From Helicobacter baculiformis (GTDB lineage: Bacteria > Campylobacterota > Campylobacteria > Campylobacterales > Helicobacteraceae): DNA of 36,676 nt. Positions within the stretch are counted from its first letter, which is position 1. Each line of letters begins with the position of its first letter. The stretch covers positions 1-36,676 of the forward strand of contig NZ_FZMF01000023.1 of assembly GCF_900197685.1 (NCBI RefSeq), read 5' to 3'. This document shows, in pieces, positions 1 to 8,339 of the stretch. The position numbers were made by a program, and so were the translations under genes. The notes under the pieces are model-generated. The model saw only the letters and a list, made by a program, of their open reading frames with translations, was not told the origin of the DNA and searched no databases.

Positions 1-118
1 ATGAGTATGTCTGCAATAACATAGGTGGCTTTAAATGATTAGGAGGAGATAGGTAGAAAACCAAACCTCCCCCGCAGAATTTGAGAAGCGCTAGAAGTTC
101 CCTCCTCCTTTCTAAATA

Positions 119-700
119 CTACTCGTGATGTTCACCTTCTTTTTCTTGTTTCACTTCTTTATGTTCCTCTTTGTGCTCTTCAGACTTGGTAGCTTTTGCT
201 TTATGTTCTTCAGATTTAGCACCCTCTTTGTGTTCATGTTTTACACCGTGATGCCCGTGCTTACCTTCTCCTCCATGCTTGCTGGCGTGCTTTTTAGCAT
301 GTCTATGAGGACACAAGAGTTCGCGTTTCTTAGTCTTGCACACTTCCACATCCAGCCCCATATCAACCAACTCTTTATGTTGATGGTCTTTCTTTTTCTC
401 CTCTAAGGCTTCAGCCACCTCTTTGCGTAATGCTGCAAAATCTTTGGCGCTCATTTTAGCCAGATTTGTCCTATAAGCCTTATTTACTTGTGCTTTAAAA
501 TTCAACTTGGCTTTGCTGCCCTTAATCTCCTTAAGACGCTTATCAAACTCTACCTGATAGTCTAAAACCTCTTCAGCGCTGTGTAGAGTACCTGCCAATT
601 TTACAAAATCCTTATTGCTCATGCTAGCATAATCTTCCTCTGCGTGAGCCACGCCCAAAGCCAACGCTCCCATTACCACAAGACCTAAAAACCGACGCAT
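119..700 (-). CDS. Secreted DUF1104-family protein with His-rich C-terminal tail
   Basis: This is a 193-residue exported protein of unknown biochemical function. Residues 1-20 form a signal peptide ending in AHA, so the mature chain probably starts at E21. Residues about 24-105 match the DUF1104 pattern of small Helicobacter periplasmic proteins, with two similar segments (MSNKDFVKLAG and MSAKDFAALRK). From about residue 130 the chain becomes a low-complexity Lys/Glu/His tail with roughly 14 His in the last 60 residues, including HRH, GHH and EHH clusters and a repeated KSEEHK unit. DUF1104 proteins as I know them are much shorter and lack such a tail, so the tail looks like an added metal-binding extension, perhaps for nickel or zinc; that is inference. 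The ATG is preceded by an AAGGG Shine-Dalgarno sequence. Two Cys (about residues 120 and 129) precede the tail. Confidence 0.75.
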   Translation of the reverse strand: MRRFLGLVVMGALALGVAHAEEDYASMSNKDFVKLAGTLHSAEEVLDYQVEFDKRLKEIKGSKAKLNFKAQVNKAYRTNLAKMSAKDFAALRKEVAEALEEKKKDHQHKELVDMGLDVEVCKTKKRELLCPHRHAKKHASKHGGEGKHGHHGVKHEHKEGAKSEEHKAKATKSEEHKEEHKEVKQEKEGEHHE

Positions 701-743
701 AAAAAACCCTTTCTTGACCGAAATTTTACTAAAAACGAGTGGT

Positions 744-749
744 ATTCTA
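744..749 (-). promoter_or_regulatory. Candidate -10 box (TAGAAT) for the DUF1104 gene
   Basis: On the minus strand TAGAAT lies about 43 bp upstream of the start codon at 700, in AT-rich DNA, which suits a Helicobacter vegetative (sigma80) promoter. No clear -35 is visible, as is usual in this genus. It is a sequence match only. Confidence 0.4.
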
Positions 750-825
750 TCTAATTTTGAGTAAATTTGAGCTTAACATTTTCAAAATGGTCAAGATTTT
801 AAAATTTTACTAAGAGCTGTAAAGA

Positions 826-912
826 TGGTACCAAAAGTCGGACTCGAACCGACACGAGGTTGCCCTCACCAGATTTTGAGTCTAGCGTGTCTACCAATTC
901 CACCATTTTGGC
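826..912 (-). tRNA. tRNA-Leu (anticodon CAA)
   Basis: The minus strand folds as a class II tRNA of 87 nt. The acceptor stem GCCAAAA pairs with TTTTGGT, and the discriminator A is followed by an encoded CCA at 826-828. The anticodon stem CTAGA/TCTGG encloses the loop CTCAAAA, giving anticodon CAA, which reads UUG. The D-arm (GGAATTGGTAGAC), a long variable arm and the T-arm (GGTTCGAGTCC) are all present. It lies 19 bp downstream of a second tRNA-Leu gene and is probably cotranscribed with it. Confidence 0.95.
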
Positions 913-931
913 TTGCGAACCCTGAAGATCA

Positions 932-1016
932 TGGTGCACTGGGCGAGAGTTGAACTCGCACGAGTTGCCTCACCACCCCCTCAAGATGGCGTGTCTACCA
1001 ATTCCACCACCAGTGC
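932..1016 (-). tRNA. tRNA-Leu (anticodon GAG)
   Basis: This is an 85-nt class II tRNA with an encoded CCA. The acceptor stem GCACTGG/TCAGTGC-type pairing is formed by the two ends. The anticodon stem CCATC/GGTGG closes the loop TTGAGGG, giving anticodon GAG for CUC/CUU codons. The D-arm sequence is identical to that of the neighbouring tRNA-Leu(CAA). It sits just downstream of atpE, separated by an A8G8 run (minus strand). Confidence 0.95.
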
Positions 1017-1019
1017 AAA

Positions 1020-1035
1020 CCCCCCCCTTTTTTTT
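1020..1035. repeat. Adjoining homopolymer runs C8-T8 (A8-G8 on the minus strand)
   Basis: Eight C followed by eight T lie in the 26-bp gap between the atpE stop codon and the first tRNA-Leu gene. On the transcribed strand this reads A8G8. It is non-coding, so slippage would only change the spacing between atpE and the tRNAs. Any regulatory effect is speculative. Confidence 0.85.
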
Positions 1036-1042
1036 CACAAGG

Positions 1043-1354
1043 TTACGCCAAAAACGGATTACTATAAACCGCAATGATAGCAAAAACCAATGTATAGATA
1101 ACTTGCGCTTCAATCATCGCCATGGCGATAAACATGGTTGTCAAGAGTTTTCCACCTACTCCCGGGTTACGAGCTGTGCCTGTAATCGCTGCAGCAGCAG
1201 CATTACCCATCCCAATAGCCCCCCCGCAAGCAGCTACCCCCAAACCTACGACAGCTCCCACAATCGAATAAGATTTAATCATATCTAATCCGCTCATGTC
1301 TGCCCCAAAAGCCAGCCCAACCATCCCCAAAAAGAAAAGCGCAAAAAACCTCAT
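1043..1354 (-). CDS. atpE: F0F1 ATP synthase subunit c
   Basis: Subunit c forms the membrane rotor ring of F0 and carries the ion that drives ATP synthesis. The 103-residue chain starts with a signal-like hydrophobic segment (residues 1-18, ending FGA) typical of Helicobacter AtpE, then has two transmembrane helices. The first contains the GxGxxxxGGAIGMGNA glycine motif; the second has the essential carboxylate in AMIEAQVIYTLV. The polar loop holds the conserved ARNPG. The gene stands apart from other atp genes, as in H. pylori where atpE neighbours pnp. A GGAG Shine-Dalgarno sequence lies about 8 nt before the ATG. tRNA-Leu genes follow downstream. Confidence 0.97.
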   Translation of the reverse strand: MRFFALFFLGMVGLAFGADMSGLDMIKSYSIVGAVVGLGVAACGGAIGMGNAAAAAITGTARNPGVGGKLLTTMFIAMAMIEAQVIYTLVFAIIAVYSNPFLA

Positions 1355-1422
1355 GCGTCACTCCATATCATTAGAATATTGCTACCTGCAAAACTCTATT
1401 ATGGCATGGTCAAGCTTAATTT

Positions 1423-3477
1423 TCAAGCCAAAATGACATCTATTTTGCCACTAGAATCATGGATTGCACTGATCTTACATTGCAGGCGTGCGCTCTCCTG
1501 CAAGGCGTCTGCTGAAAGTCCATGTTTTTCCAAACAACTCTTATGTAAAAGTGCATCACCTCCTCGTGGCAGGCGCACAAATACCCCAAAATCTGCAATC
1601 TTTTTCACCTCTACCTCGAGCACCTCATCTAAGCAATAAGGTTGAACCTGTATGAGCTCTAAGATGTAGTTTTTTGCCTTGATCGCATCTTCAGCCTGGT
1701 TGCTAGTAATATGTACCGCACCACTGTGCTTATCTAGATCGATAAGCACGCCAAAACGCTCGATAATCTCTTTAATTGTCCTGCCCCCTGCTCCAATAAT
1801 AGTTGCGATTTTTTTAGCGGGTACAAAAAAACTTTCCACGGCTGGTAAAGCTCGCACATTGGGCACGATGGTATTTTTAGCGCGTTGCATGGGCTCTAAA
1901 ATACACTCTCTTGCCCCCTTTGCCTGCTTTAAAATCTTTTCAAAGAGCTCTAAAGAGATCCCCTGTGTCTTGGTGTCCATCTGCATGGCTACCACACCCT
2001 GCGCACTACCTGCAATTTTGAAATCCATATCTCCTTGCATGTCCTCTAACGCACTAATGTCGCTCAAGATCGCATGTTCTTCTCCCTCAACAATAAGTCC
2101 CATCGCCACACCTGCAATCAAGGCGCGTACTTCTATTCCGCTCGCACACAACGCTAAAGACCCTCCGCACACACTTGCCATAGAACTTGAACCATTAGAT
2201 TCTAAAATTTCTGAGACAAGGCGGATAGTTTGTTCTTTATTAGGAAGTGAACCTTGCAAAGCGCGTTTAGCTAAATGTCCATGCCCTAATTCACGCCGAC
2301 TAGGTGCACCTAAAGGGGCGCTTTCTCCTACACTAAAAGGCAAAAAATTATAGTCAAACATGAAGCGTTCTTTTAAGGGAGTTTTGCTATCCAAACTCTC
2401 GTGTAATCTAGCATCATTTGCCCCTCCTAAAGTACATACTACTAACGCTTGGGTATGTCCGCGTGTAAAGAGAATAGAGCCATGGCAATGAGGTAGAAGG
2501 TTGGTTTCTATTTCTATAGGACGGATATCGGTATAGCCACGCCCATCGGGGCGAATCTTCGTGTGTAGAATTTGTTGGCGAATCATGCGGCGCGTGTAGT
2601 GTTCTAACACGCGCTGAATATGTTCTAGGGCATAGAAATGCCCATCCTCTTGCAATGTGTTTAAGATATATTGGGCTAAGTTGAAAAAATCTGCTTGCCT
2701 TTCACTTTTGGCCATCTGTGCCATTACTTCTAGCACTTGGACATGGAAACTTTCTTCGATTAGGGTTTCTAATTGTGTATCCTGTGGAACGGGCATATTT
2801 AAAACGAGGTTAAAGGGTTTCCTGTAGGGCGTAAGGTCTTTAGCATATTGCATACATGTTTGCCGGATATGTTTGTGTGCGCGCGCTAAAATCTCTAAGA
2901 GATCCGCTTCTGCAAGACTCTCTTGAGCGCACATTTCCACCATCAACAAGGCATCTTTCGTGCCGGAGATATAAAGATCTAGACTACTCTTTTGCAATTC
3001 TGAGACATTAGGATTAAGGATAATTTCATCGGCAATTTTTGCGATGCGCACTGCGCTAACATTCTCTTCCATACCAATATTAGCAAGATAGAGGGCGTTA
3101 GCAGCCGCGTGCAAGGCGCATACCTGTAAATCGCTTTGTTGATCATGGCTGAGTACTAACAAGGTGATTTGCGTGGGATAAGCATAGTGTTTAGGAAATA
3201 GGGGGCGCAAGGTGCGATCGATTAGACGTGAAGTCAAGGTTTCAAATTCGCTAAGCTTGCCTTCGCGTTTGTTGAACCCCCCCGGGATACGCCCAATGGC
3301 ATAAGCGCGTTGGCTAAATTGTACGCTTAGGGGTAAAAAATCTCCCTCTGCAGGACTTTTATCTACCATAACGCTGGCTAAAATGACACAACCCTGATAA
3401 GTGTACCAAAGCGCGCTGGTCGCTTGTTTGGCAACATAATCTAGTTTATATTCCTCGTGATTGGTGTTAATAATCAT
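1423..3477 (-). CDS. pnp: Polyribonucleotide nucleotidyltransferase (PNPase)
   Basis: PNPase is a phosphorolytic 3'-to-5' exoribonuclease involved in mRNA decay. The 684-residue chain has the full family layout: a first RNase PH domain (about 10-140), a helical linker, a second RNase PH domain (about 300-530) with the active-site region GDMDFKIAGS near residue 480, a KH domain (about 545-605) with the GxxG loop in IIGAGGRTIKEII, and an S1 domain (about 615-680). The length matches epsilonproteobacterial PNPase and is slightly shorter than E. coli's. The ATG follows a strong AAGGAG. The start overlaps the end of the upstream phosphoribosyltransferase-like gene by 11 bp, which implies translational coupling. 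Confidence 0.97.
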   Translation of the reverse strand: MIINTNHEEYKLDYVAKQATSALWYTYQGCVILASVMVDKSPAEGDFLPLSVQFSQRAYAIGRIPGGFNKREGKLSEFETLTSRLIDRTLRPLFPKHYAYPTQITLLVLSHDQQSDLQVCALHAAANALYLANIGMEENVSAVRIAKIADEIILNPNVSELQKSSLDLYISGTKDALLMVEMCAQESLAEADLLEILARAHKHIRQTCMQYAKDLTPYRKPFNLVLNMPVPQDTQLETLIEESFHVQVLEVMAQMAKSERQADFFNLAQYILNTLQEDGHFYALEHIQRVLEHYTRRMIRQQILHTKIRPDGRGYTDIRPIEIETNLLPHCHGSILFTRGHTQALVVCTLGGANDARLHESLDSKTPLKERFMFDYNFLPFSVGESAPLGAPSRRELGHGHLAKRALQGSLPNKEQTIRLVSEILESNGSSSMASVCGGSLALCASGIEVRALIAGVAMGLIVEGEEHAILSDISALEDMQGDMDFKIAGSAQGVVAMQMDTKTQGISLELFEKILKQAKGARECILEPMQRAKNTIVPNVRALPAVESFFVPAKKIATIIGAGGRTIKEIIERFGVLIDLDKHSGAVHITSNQAEDAIKAKNYILELIQVQPYCLDEVLEVEVKKIADFGVFVRLPRGGDALLHKSCLEKHGLSADALQESARLQCKISAIHDSSGKIDVILA

Positions 3478-4144
3478 AGATCTCCTTAGTAGTTTTCATA
3501 GAGGCTTCAAAAATACGCTCAATTTGTGCCAGATCAAGTTCTGGAGGTTGCTTGTAGTAGTGCGCAATGTTCACAAAGTGTTCAGGGCGGTACACGCTCA
3601 CAACTCCATCGCAAATGAGACTTAAAGCCTCTTCAACAGCCTTAGGCACGATGGGGGTGAGCACTACAATGCTTCTAGCGTGTTTATCCATACAGGTTTG
3701 AATTGCTAAGCCTGCTGTGATTCCTGTCTCAATGCCATAATCTACAATGAAGACATTTTTATGCGCCAAAGATTTGAGTAAATTACCTTTGCGAAATTTA
3801 TAAATCTTAGAAAGTATCTCTTCTTCATAAACCCGCTTAGCCTCTCCGTACACATAATCTAAGCTAATTTCAAAGGCATGGATTAAGTTCTGGTGCATCA
3901 TAATATCCATGCTCTCGCTCACTAAAGCGATCTCGCATTCACGATTTAAAGGCGCATAAATAGAGCCACTAAAGAGCAAATCCAAATCTGCATGTAACTT
4001 TGTTGCGAGGGCGTGGGCAAATTGCAAGCCTTTAAGGCTAGTGGCTAGCATGATTGCGTTACTGGTATCTAAGTGGCGCACAAGCGCTTCATTAATAAGT
4101 TTATATAAAGCATCTTGATGGTTTTCAAAAAAGACTTGACTCAT
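3467..4144 (-). CDS. Phosphoribosyltransferase-fold protein between lptD and pnp
   Basis: The 225-residue cytosolic protein has a type I phosphoribosyltransferase fold signature. A central VFIVDYGIETGITAGLAIQ (about residues 131-149) resembles the PRPP-binding loop, hydrophobic-hydrophobic-D-x-G-x-x-T-G, followed by strand-rich VVLTPIVP and a C-terminal region with EHFVNIAHYY. The second acidic residue of the usual DD pair is replaced by Tyr, so PRPP binding may be altered or lost. I recall it as the HP1214 position in H. pylori. It overlaps lptD by 4 bp (ATGA) and pnp by 11 bp, so it is translated in the middle of that string. The substrate is unknown; a ComF-like or regulatory role is possible. 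Confidence 0.7.
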   Translation of the reverse strand: MSQVFFENHQDALYKLINEALVRHLDTSNAIMLATSLKGLQFAHALATKLHADLDLLFSGSIYAPLNRECEIALVSESMDIMMHQNLIHAFEISLDYVYGEAKRVYEEEILSKIYKFRKGNLLKSLAHKNVFIVDYGIETGITAGLAIQTCMDKHARSIVVLTPIVPKAVEEALSLICDGVVSVYRPEHFVNIAHYYKQPPELDLAQIERIFEASMKTTKEIYDY

Positions 4145-6405
4145 TGCTTCAGTTGGCGGTAAGTGATATTTGCTTTAGTGATAGGTGAGAAATCTAGTTC
4201 CAACTTCACATAGTTATTTTCATAAATTTTGAGTGGATCATCAGGATTGCTGGTGAGTACAGGGCGACGGCGGTTGACGAATTTAAGCCCAATCCCAAAA
4301 CAACGCACTTTTTTAAAAATTCCAATATCCCAGTTTAATACAACATTATTTTTAATGTCATAACCAATAGAACTAGTCAAAGAAAACCATCTAAAGTCAT
4401 TGCTAAAGCCGGCTTTAAGGTAATTGGAGCTGTTTTCGACAATCTTGTTAATCCCGTTATCATTAAAATTAGATTTGAGGTAGTAGGAAATGTTGGCATT
4501 AAGGAACTTATAATTGTAGTTGGCGTTAATAGAGACCTCATCTAGGCTGTTATAGTACCATGAGTAAAACAGTGTGCCATAAATATTTAGTCCCTTGAGA
4601 GGCGAGAAACCTAGTTTAGTTTCCATAGGCATGCGCAAAAAAGAGACCTGATCATTAAAATCTAGAGATTGAGAGATACGCCAGTAAAAAAGTTCCTGCC
4701 CATTGATTCCGTAGAGATATTGGGTAAGATTCAAGCTAAGTTGTTTGCTAGAGGGGTTACGTTCAATAATGGCAGAGGGATTCCACACCGAATCGTAAAT
4801 CTGCCCGCGATAATCATAGTCGCTCAAGGTGTTGGAAGTAAAATCGTTACGCGCCTGTGCACTGAGTACATACATTTGGTCATTGAATAAGCCATTGGCA
4901 AAGCTATAATAAGTTCCCTGCAGAACGGCTTCCAATTGGATGGTGTGGAGTAATTTATTGTATTCGCGCGCTAAATCGGTGTTGAGGTAGAGAGCGTAGG
5001 CACTAGAAAAATAATTTCCATAACTCCTAGAAACTCCTTCAATGCTGGGAATATAACTATTTTTAGTGTTGCCTACGACCACATTGCTAAAATTGACACT
5101 ATTCCACAGCCCTATAGAGAGATATTTTTTGAAAAGTGAAAATTGTAGCCCTAGCGGAACTTTGATTGTATTCTGTACATAGCCATAACCCACTTGACGC
5201 ACGATGTCATGGAATTGATAATCTAAGGAATAAAGCAGATGCTTCCACCCTAGTGGAGCTAGGTACTTGTGGTATTGCAAGCTGGGCAAAGATTGGAAGG
5301 TGCGATCGTTGTTAATTTTATTCAAGTTAAGGAAGTATTTAAGATTAAAACCATAGTAATGGTTATTGGTTTGAATATAGTAGTTACCCCGCGACATGTG
5401 CGTAGCATCGGTGATGCGTTGGTTAACTTTTTCAAAACGCACATAATCAAGATCATTCATGTAGAGGAAATCTAAGTAATAGGCGTTGTCCAAATTGGAT
5501 TTGAGTCCAAAGTATTTTTGGAATGCCTGACGGCTAGCACTGAGCGTTTCAAATCCAAAGACATTTTGGTTACGCAAGTCGTATTTTTTGGTGTAGTAAT
5601 CGTAGTTGCGGAAGTAGCGCGTGTTGAAGAGAAATTTATCCTGATGAGAATTGACCATTCTAAATTCAAAATTGAGCCCTAAACCTCTTTTAGAGCGGAT
5701 TTGAGGGGCTAAGGTGATATCCCATGAATCTTTAGGAGCAATGTAGATGGGTTGCAAATAAATGAAACCTGCTAAGTTAGAAGTGCCAAATTCTGGATAC
5801 AAGAGTCCGCTGGTACGCTTGGTGCTTGTGGAAGTGAAGGCGTAGGGCAGGTAGAGAATGGGAATATTGCCTAAATAAATCTTAGGATTCCACAAGGAAA
5901 GATGGGATTTGTCAGCGTTAAAACGCCCAGAGCTTGCATTGACATGCCAAATAGGGTTTTCAACGCTACAGCCTGAAGCCGTGAGGTTTTTGATGTAATA
6001 CTTGTTCTGTTTGGCATGTGCAATGTCTGCGCTGATCCACATGCCACTCACGCTATCTTGCACATAAAAAGGAAAGATAAGTTCGTATTTTTGATTTAAT
6101 TGGACTTTAATATGCTCAGCACGCACTAAGAGTCCTTCTCCGCGATAAATCTTGACATTTCCATCAAGAGTGGCTTCTTTTTTTTGGGTATCATAAGAGA
6201 TGCGATCGGCTAAAATATAAACATCGTAATTGAGTAGGATTGCATGCCCAGTCGCGGTAACAATATGATTTTTAGCATCCACACGATCGGCTAAAAGCTC
6301 AAAGATCTTATGGTTTTTCTTGTCAAATTTCTGCACAGCAACCTGTTGCTTGGCTTGGGCAACCACCAAAAATAGCCATCCTAGAAGGAACAACCACCAG
6401 CGCAT
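4141..6405 (-). CDS. lptD: LPS-assembly outer membrane protein LptD (OstA/Imp)
   Basis: LptD forms the outer membrane barrel that inserts LPS into the outer leaflet, together with LptE. The 754-residue chain has a signal peptide (1-18, ending AQA), an N-terminal OstA/LptA-like jellyroll (about 30-130; repeated patterns such as ATLDGNVKIYRGEGLL) and a long Tyr/Asn-rich beta-barrel from about residue 180 to the C-terminus. Only two Cys are present in the precursor, in TASGCSVEN and KKVRCFGIG, so only one interdomain disulfide is possible, against two in E. coli LptD. The start codon directly abuts the stop of the RDD gene, and the end overlaps the next gene by 4 bp. An internal T8 run (A8 in the gene) lies at 6178-6185. 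Confidence 0.93.
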   Translation of the reverse strand: MRWWLFLLGWLFLVVAQAKQQVAVQKFDKKNHKIFELLADRVDAKNHIVTATGHAILLNYDVYILADRISYDTQKKEATLDGNVKIYRGEGLLVRAEHIKVQLNQKYELIFPFYVQDSVSGMWISADIAHAKQNKYYIKNLTASGCSVENPIWHVNASSGRFNADKSHLSLWNPKIYLGNIPILYLPYAFTSTSTKRTSGLLYPEFGTSNLAGFIYLQPIYIAPKDSWDITLAPQIRSKRGLGLNFEFRMVNSHQDKFLFNTRYFRNYDYYTKKYDLRNQNVFGFETLSASRQAFQKYFGLKSNLDNAYYLDFLYMNDLDYVRFEKVNQRITDATHMSRGNYYIQTNNHYYGFNLKYFLNLNKINNDRTFQSLPSLQYHKYLAPLGWKHLLYSLDYQFHDIVRQVGYGYVQNTIKVPLGLQFSLFKKYLSIGLWNSVNFSNVVVGNTKNSYIPSIEGVSRSYGNYFSSAYALYLNTDLAREYNKLLHTIQLEAVLQGTYYSFANGLFNDQMYVLSAQARNDFTSNTLSDYDYRGQIYDSVWNPSAIIERNPSSKQLSLNLTQYLYGINGQELFYWRISQSLDFNDQVSFLRMPMETKLGFSPLKGLNIYGTLFYSWYYNSLDEVSINANYNYKFLNANISYYLKSNFNDNGINKIVENSSNYLKAGFSNDFRWFSLTSSIGYDIKNNVVLNWDIGIFKKVRCFGIGLKFVNRRRPVLTSNPDDPLKIYENNYVKLELDFSPITKANITYRQLKQ

Positions 6406-6855
6406 TCATTTAGTCATGATCACTAAAGTCTTGGCATGGTGATCATGAAAAACACGCTGAAACTTATCCCTAGCAAGGTAGACGAAGGGGCATAAAAGAG
6501 CAAGCTCTTTGAGAGCACAGCGCTTAAGGCGTTCGGTCCATATGGGGTTATCTAAACTCTTCAAACTCACCACGCGCAAATGAAACACAATCTTACCAAT
6601 GCTCACCCCAAAGCCCCCCATAGACAAACATTCATAGAGCACATGCAAGAACGCATAAAGCAATACATAACGCAAAACCATATGGGCTTTGAGCACAAAA
6701 CCCAAATTCAAAGCATCCAACCAACGTGTGTTAAAATCCCATGCCACAAGCCCCACTAAAAGCATATCCACCCCATAAGCTCCCACTCTACACCACCAAG
6801 GCGGTAGGACAAGGCGCTCCTTATAGAAAATTTCCTCTAGTTTATACGACTCCAA
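6406..6855 (-). CDS. RDD-family membrane protein
   Basis: The 149-residue integral membrane protein has the RDD pattern: an Arg and an Asp in the first helix (WWCRVGAYGVDMLLVGLVAW), a second hydrophobic segment (about 60-80), and a third region with GKIVFHLRVVSL, the conserved G-K-x-x-x-x-x-R-V block. The family is of uncertain function, sometimes linked to ion or small-molecule transport. The only upstream start in frame is TTG at 6855, 14 bp after the purD stop; the next ATG would remove the first helix, so TTG is the better choice. It lies between purD and lptD as in the HP1217 position of H. pylori. Confidence 0.8.
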   Translation of the reverse strand: MESYKLEEIFYKERLVLPPWWCRVGAYGVDMLLVGLVAWDFNTRWLDALNLGFVLKAHMVLRYVLLYAFLHVLYECLSMGGFGVSIGKIVFHLRVVSLKSLDNPIWTERLKRCALKELALLCPFVYLARDKFQRVFHDHHAKTLVIMTK

Positions 6856-6869
6856 ACCTACGATCCGTG

Positions 6870-8114
6870 TCAGCTTCCAATATCTTCTCTAAACTGCATG
6901 CCTTCAAATTGCACCTTGCCCACAAGTTCATAAGCATGTTCTCTAGCTTCATTTAAGGATTTGCCCACACCCACACACACCCCAACACGCCCTCCAGAAA
7001 CCAAAAAGACTCCGTTTTCTTGCGTGATACCCCCCAAATCCAAATGTCCTTTTTTTTCATCGATAGGATCGATATAAACACTCTGCCCTCCGCAGACTTG
7101 GTAGGGATAGTCTTTAGAGGCAAGCACCACACCTAAACAATGTTGGGAATGCAATTCTAAGGACAAATCTTGAAGCTTGTCTTCTAAAGTTGCCAAACAC
7201 AAATCTAGAAGGGGTGTTTTGAGCAAGGGCAGAAGCACTCCGCACTCTGGGTCGCCAAAGCGTACATTATATTCCAACAAGTAAGGTTCTAACACACCTT
7301 GTACCTCTACGACCATTACCCCCGCATAAAGCACCCCTATAAAAGGCTTATTCTGCTCCACCATCGCTTTTAAAATAGGTGCGATAATTTTTGTAGCGAT
7401 TTTATGTTGTAAAGTCTGATTGCATAGATTGGCAGGGGCGAATGCACCCATACCTCCCGTATTAGGTCCATCACCTGAAAGCTGCTTATAAGGTTGTGAG
7501 GGGGGCAAAAGAAGGTAATTTTGTTGGTTTGCTAGCGCGCAAATGGAGAGTTCAAAGCCGGGCAAAAACTGCTCTAGCACAACTTTTTGTTGCTGTTTCT
7601 CATGAAAAAGGTGTTCTAAAGCTTGGATCCCTTCTTTTTCATTCTGAGCAATAACCACACCTTTGCTTTGACATAAGCCATCAGCTTTGATCACGATTGG
7701 GTAATCACTCTGCGCTAATTGTATGCACGCTTGTTCATAGCTAGAAGCGACCCTATAGGGCGCGGTGGGAATATCATATTTTTGGGCTAATTCTTTGGCA
7801 AAGCTCTTGGAGCTCTCTAGCAAGCTAGCTTGTTGGCTAGGTCCAAAAACTTTAATATGTGCATCGGTCAGCGCATCGCTCAAGCCTTCCACCAACGGGG
7901 CTTCAGGCCCAATCACCACCAAATCCATCTTTTTATCCAGCGCAAAGGCTACTAATTGGGTATGATCGTGATAAGGTACATTTACTCCGATGCTCTGTGT
8001 TCCCCCATTCCCGGGGCAAAAATAGATATCACCCACGCGCGTATCTTCTCTAAACTTGCGCCCTAAAGCATATTCTCTAGCCCCACCCCCTACAATCAAA
8101 ATTTTTTTCTTCAT
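6870..8114 (-). CDS. purD: Phosphoribosylamine-glycine ligase (GAR synthetase)
   Basis: This ATP-grasp enzyme joins phosphoribosylamine and glycine, the second step of de novo purine synthesis. The 414-residue length and motifs fit PurD: the N-terminal KKILIVGGGAREYALGRK and GPEAPLVEGLSDAL, the ATP-grasp region VIKADGLCQSKGVVIA, GDGPNTGGMGAFAP, and the metal-binding LEYNVRFGDPECGVLLP. The ATG has an AGGG Shine-Dalgarno sequence. The gene starts 26 bp after the end of the 6S RNA candidate on the same strand, so read-through from the RNA promoter is likely. I recall the 6S-purD association from epsilonproteobacteria generally. Confidence 0.97.
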   Translation of the reverse strand: MKKKILIVGGGAREYALGRKFREDTRVGDIYFCPGNGGTQSIGVNVPYHDHTQLVAFALDKKMDLVVIGPEAPLVEGLSDALTDAHIKVFGPSQQASLLESSKSFAKELAQKYDIPTAPYRVASSYEQACIQLAQSDYPIVIKADGLCQSKGVVIAQNEKEGIQALEHLFHEKQQQKVVLEQFLPGFELSICALANQQNYLLLPPSQPYKQLSGDGPNTGGMGAFAPANLCNQTLQHKIATKIIAPILKAMVEQNKPFIGVLYAGVMVVEVQGVLEPYLLEYNVRFGDPECGVLLPLLKTPLLDLCLATLEDKLQDLSLELHSQHCLGVVLASKDYPYQVCGGQSVYIDPIDEKKGHLDLGGITQENGVFLVSGGRVGVCVGVGKSLNEAREHAYELVGKVQFEGMQFREDIGS

Positions 8115-8139
8115 TCAAACCCTATTTAAATTCACCCAA

Positions 8140-8318
8140 ACGAGCGTTACTATGTTGCGTAGTTCAGTAGAGCTACGAAATCGACCAGGAGGGCTCTCTT
8201 AGGTGGCAGATTCACGAGCTTTTAAGCTTCCTGAAAACACCAAATCACACAAAAGCCACTACGGCTAGTCTTTCTAAGATGTATAAAAGAACTTACCAAA
8301 AGTAGAAACACGCATCGT
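8140..8318 (-). ncRNA. ssrS: Candidate 6S RNA upstream of purD
   Basis: 6S RNA binds the housekeeping RNA polymerase holoenzyme by imitating an open promoter. Manual folding of the minus strand gives the 6S layout in about 179 nt. The closing stem pairs 8310-8318 with 8140-8147, one bulge apart. A second stem pairs 8289-8296 (GTAAGTTC) with 8159-8165 (GAACTAC). A large internal bubble follows, 8271-8288 against 8166-8182. Beyond it 8265-8270 (GACTAG) pairs with 8183-8188 (CTGGTC), then an apical arm pairs 8255-8259 with 8203-8207. An alternative 8-bp hairpin (8158-8177) can form within the 3' strand, like the rearrangement known after product-RNA synthesis in other 6S RNAs. A TACAAT -10 box lies at 8340-8345; the true 5' end may therefore be near 8333. 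The identification rests on fold, length and position, not on a database match. Confidence 0.72.
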
Positions 8319-8339
8319 CCAGGCTAAATTTGGCAAGCC

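Noticed and set aside
41..109. AGGAGGAG / CTCCTCCT inverted repeat downstream of the DUF1104 gene
   Set aside because: The arms are about 53 bp apart, purine-rich by composition, and not followed by a T-tract, so it is weak as a terminator.
8158..8177. Perfect 8-bp hairpin with a 4-nt loop, first read as a terminator or an IS605-type end
   Set aside because: No T-tract follows on either strand, no transposase or TnpB fragment is near, and the hairpin fits inside the 6S-like fold as an alternative conformer.
8150..8220. Possible tRNA remnant (GTAGTTCAGTAGAGC resembles a D-arm)
   Set aside because: No acceptor stem, anticodon arm or T-arm could be placed around it.
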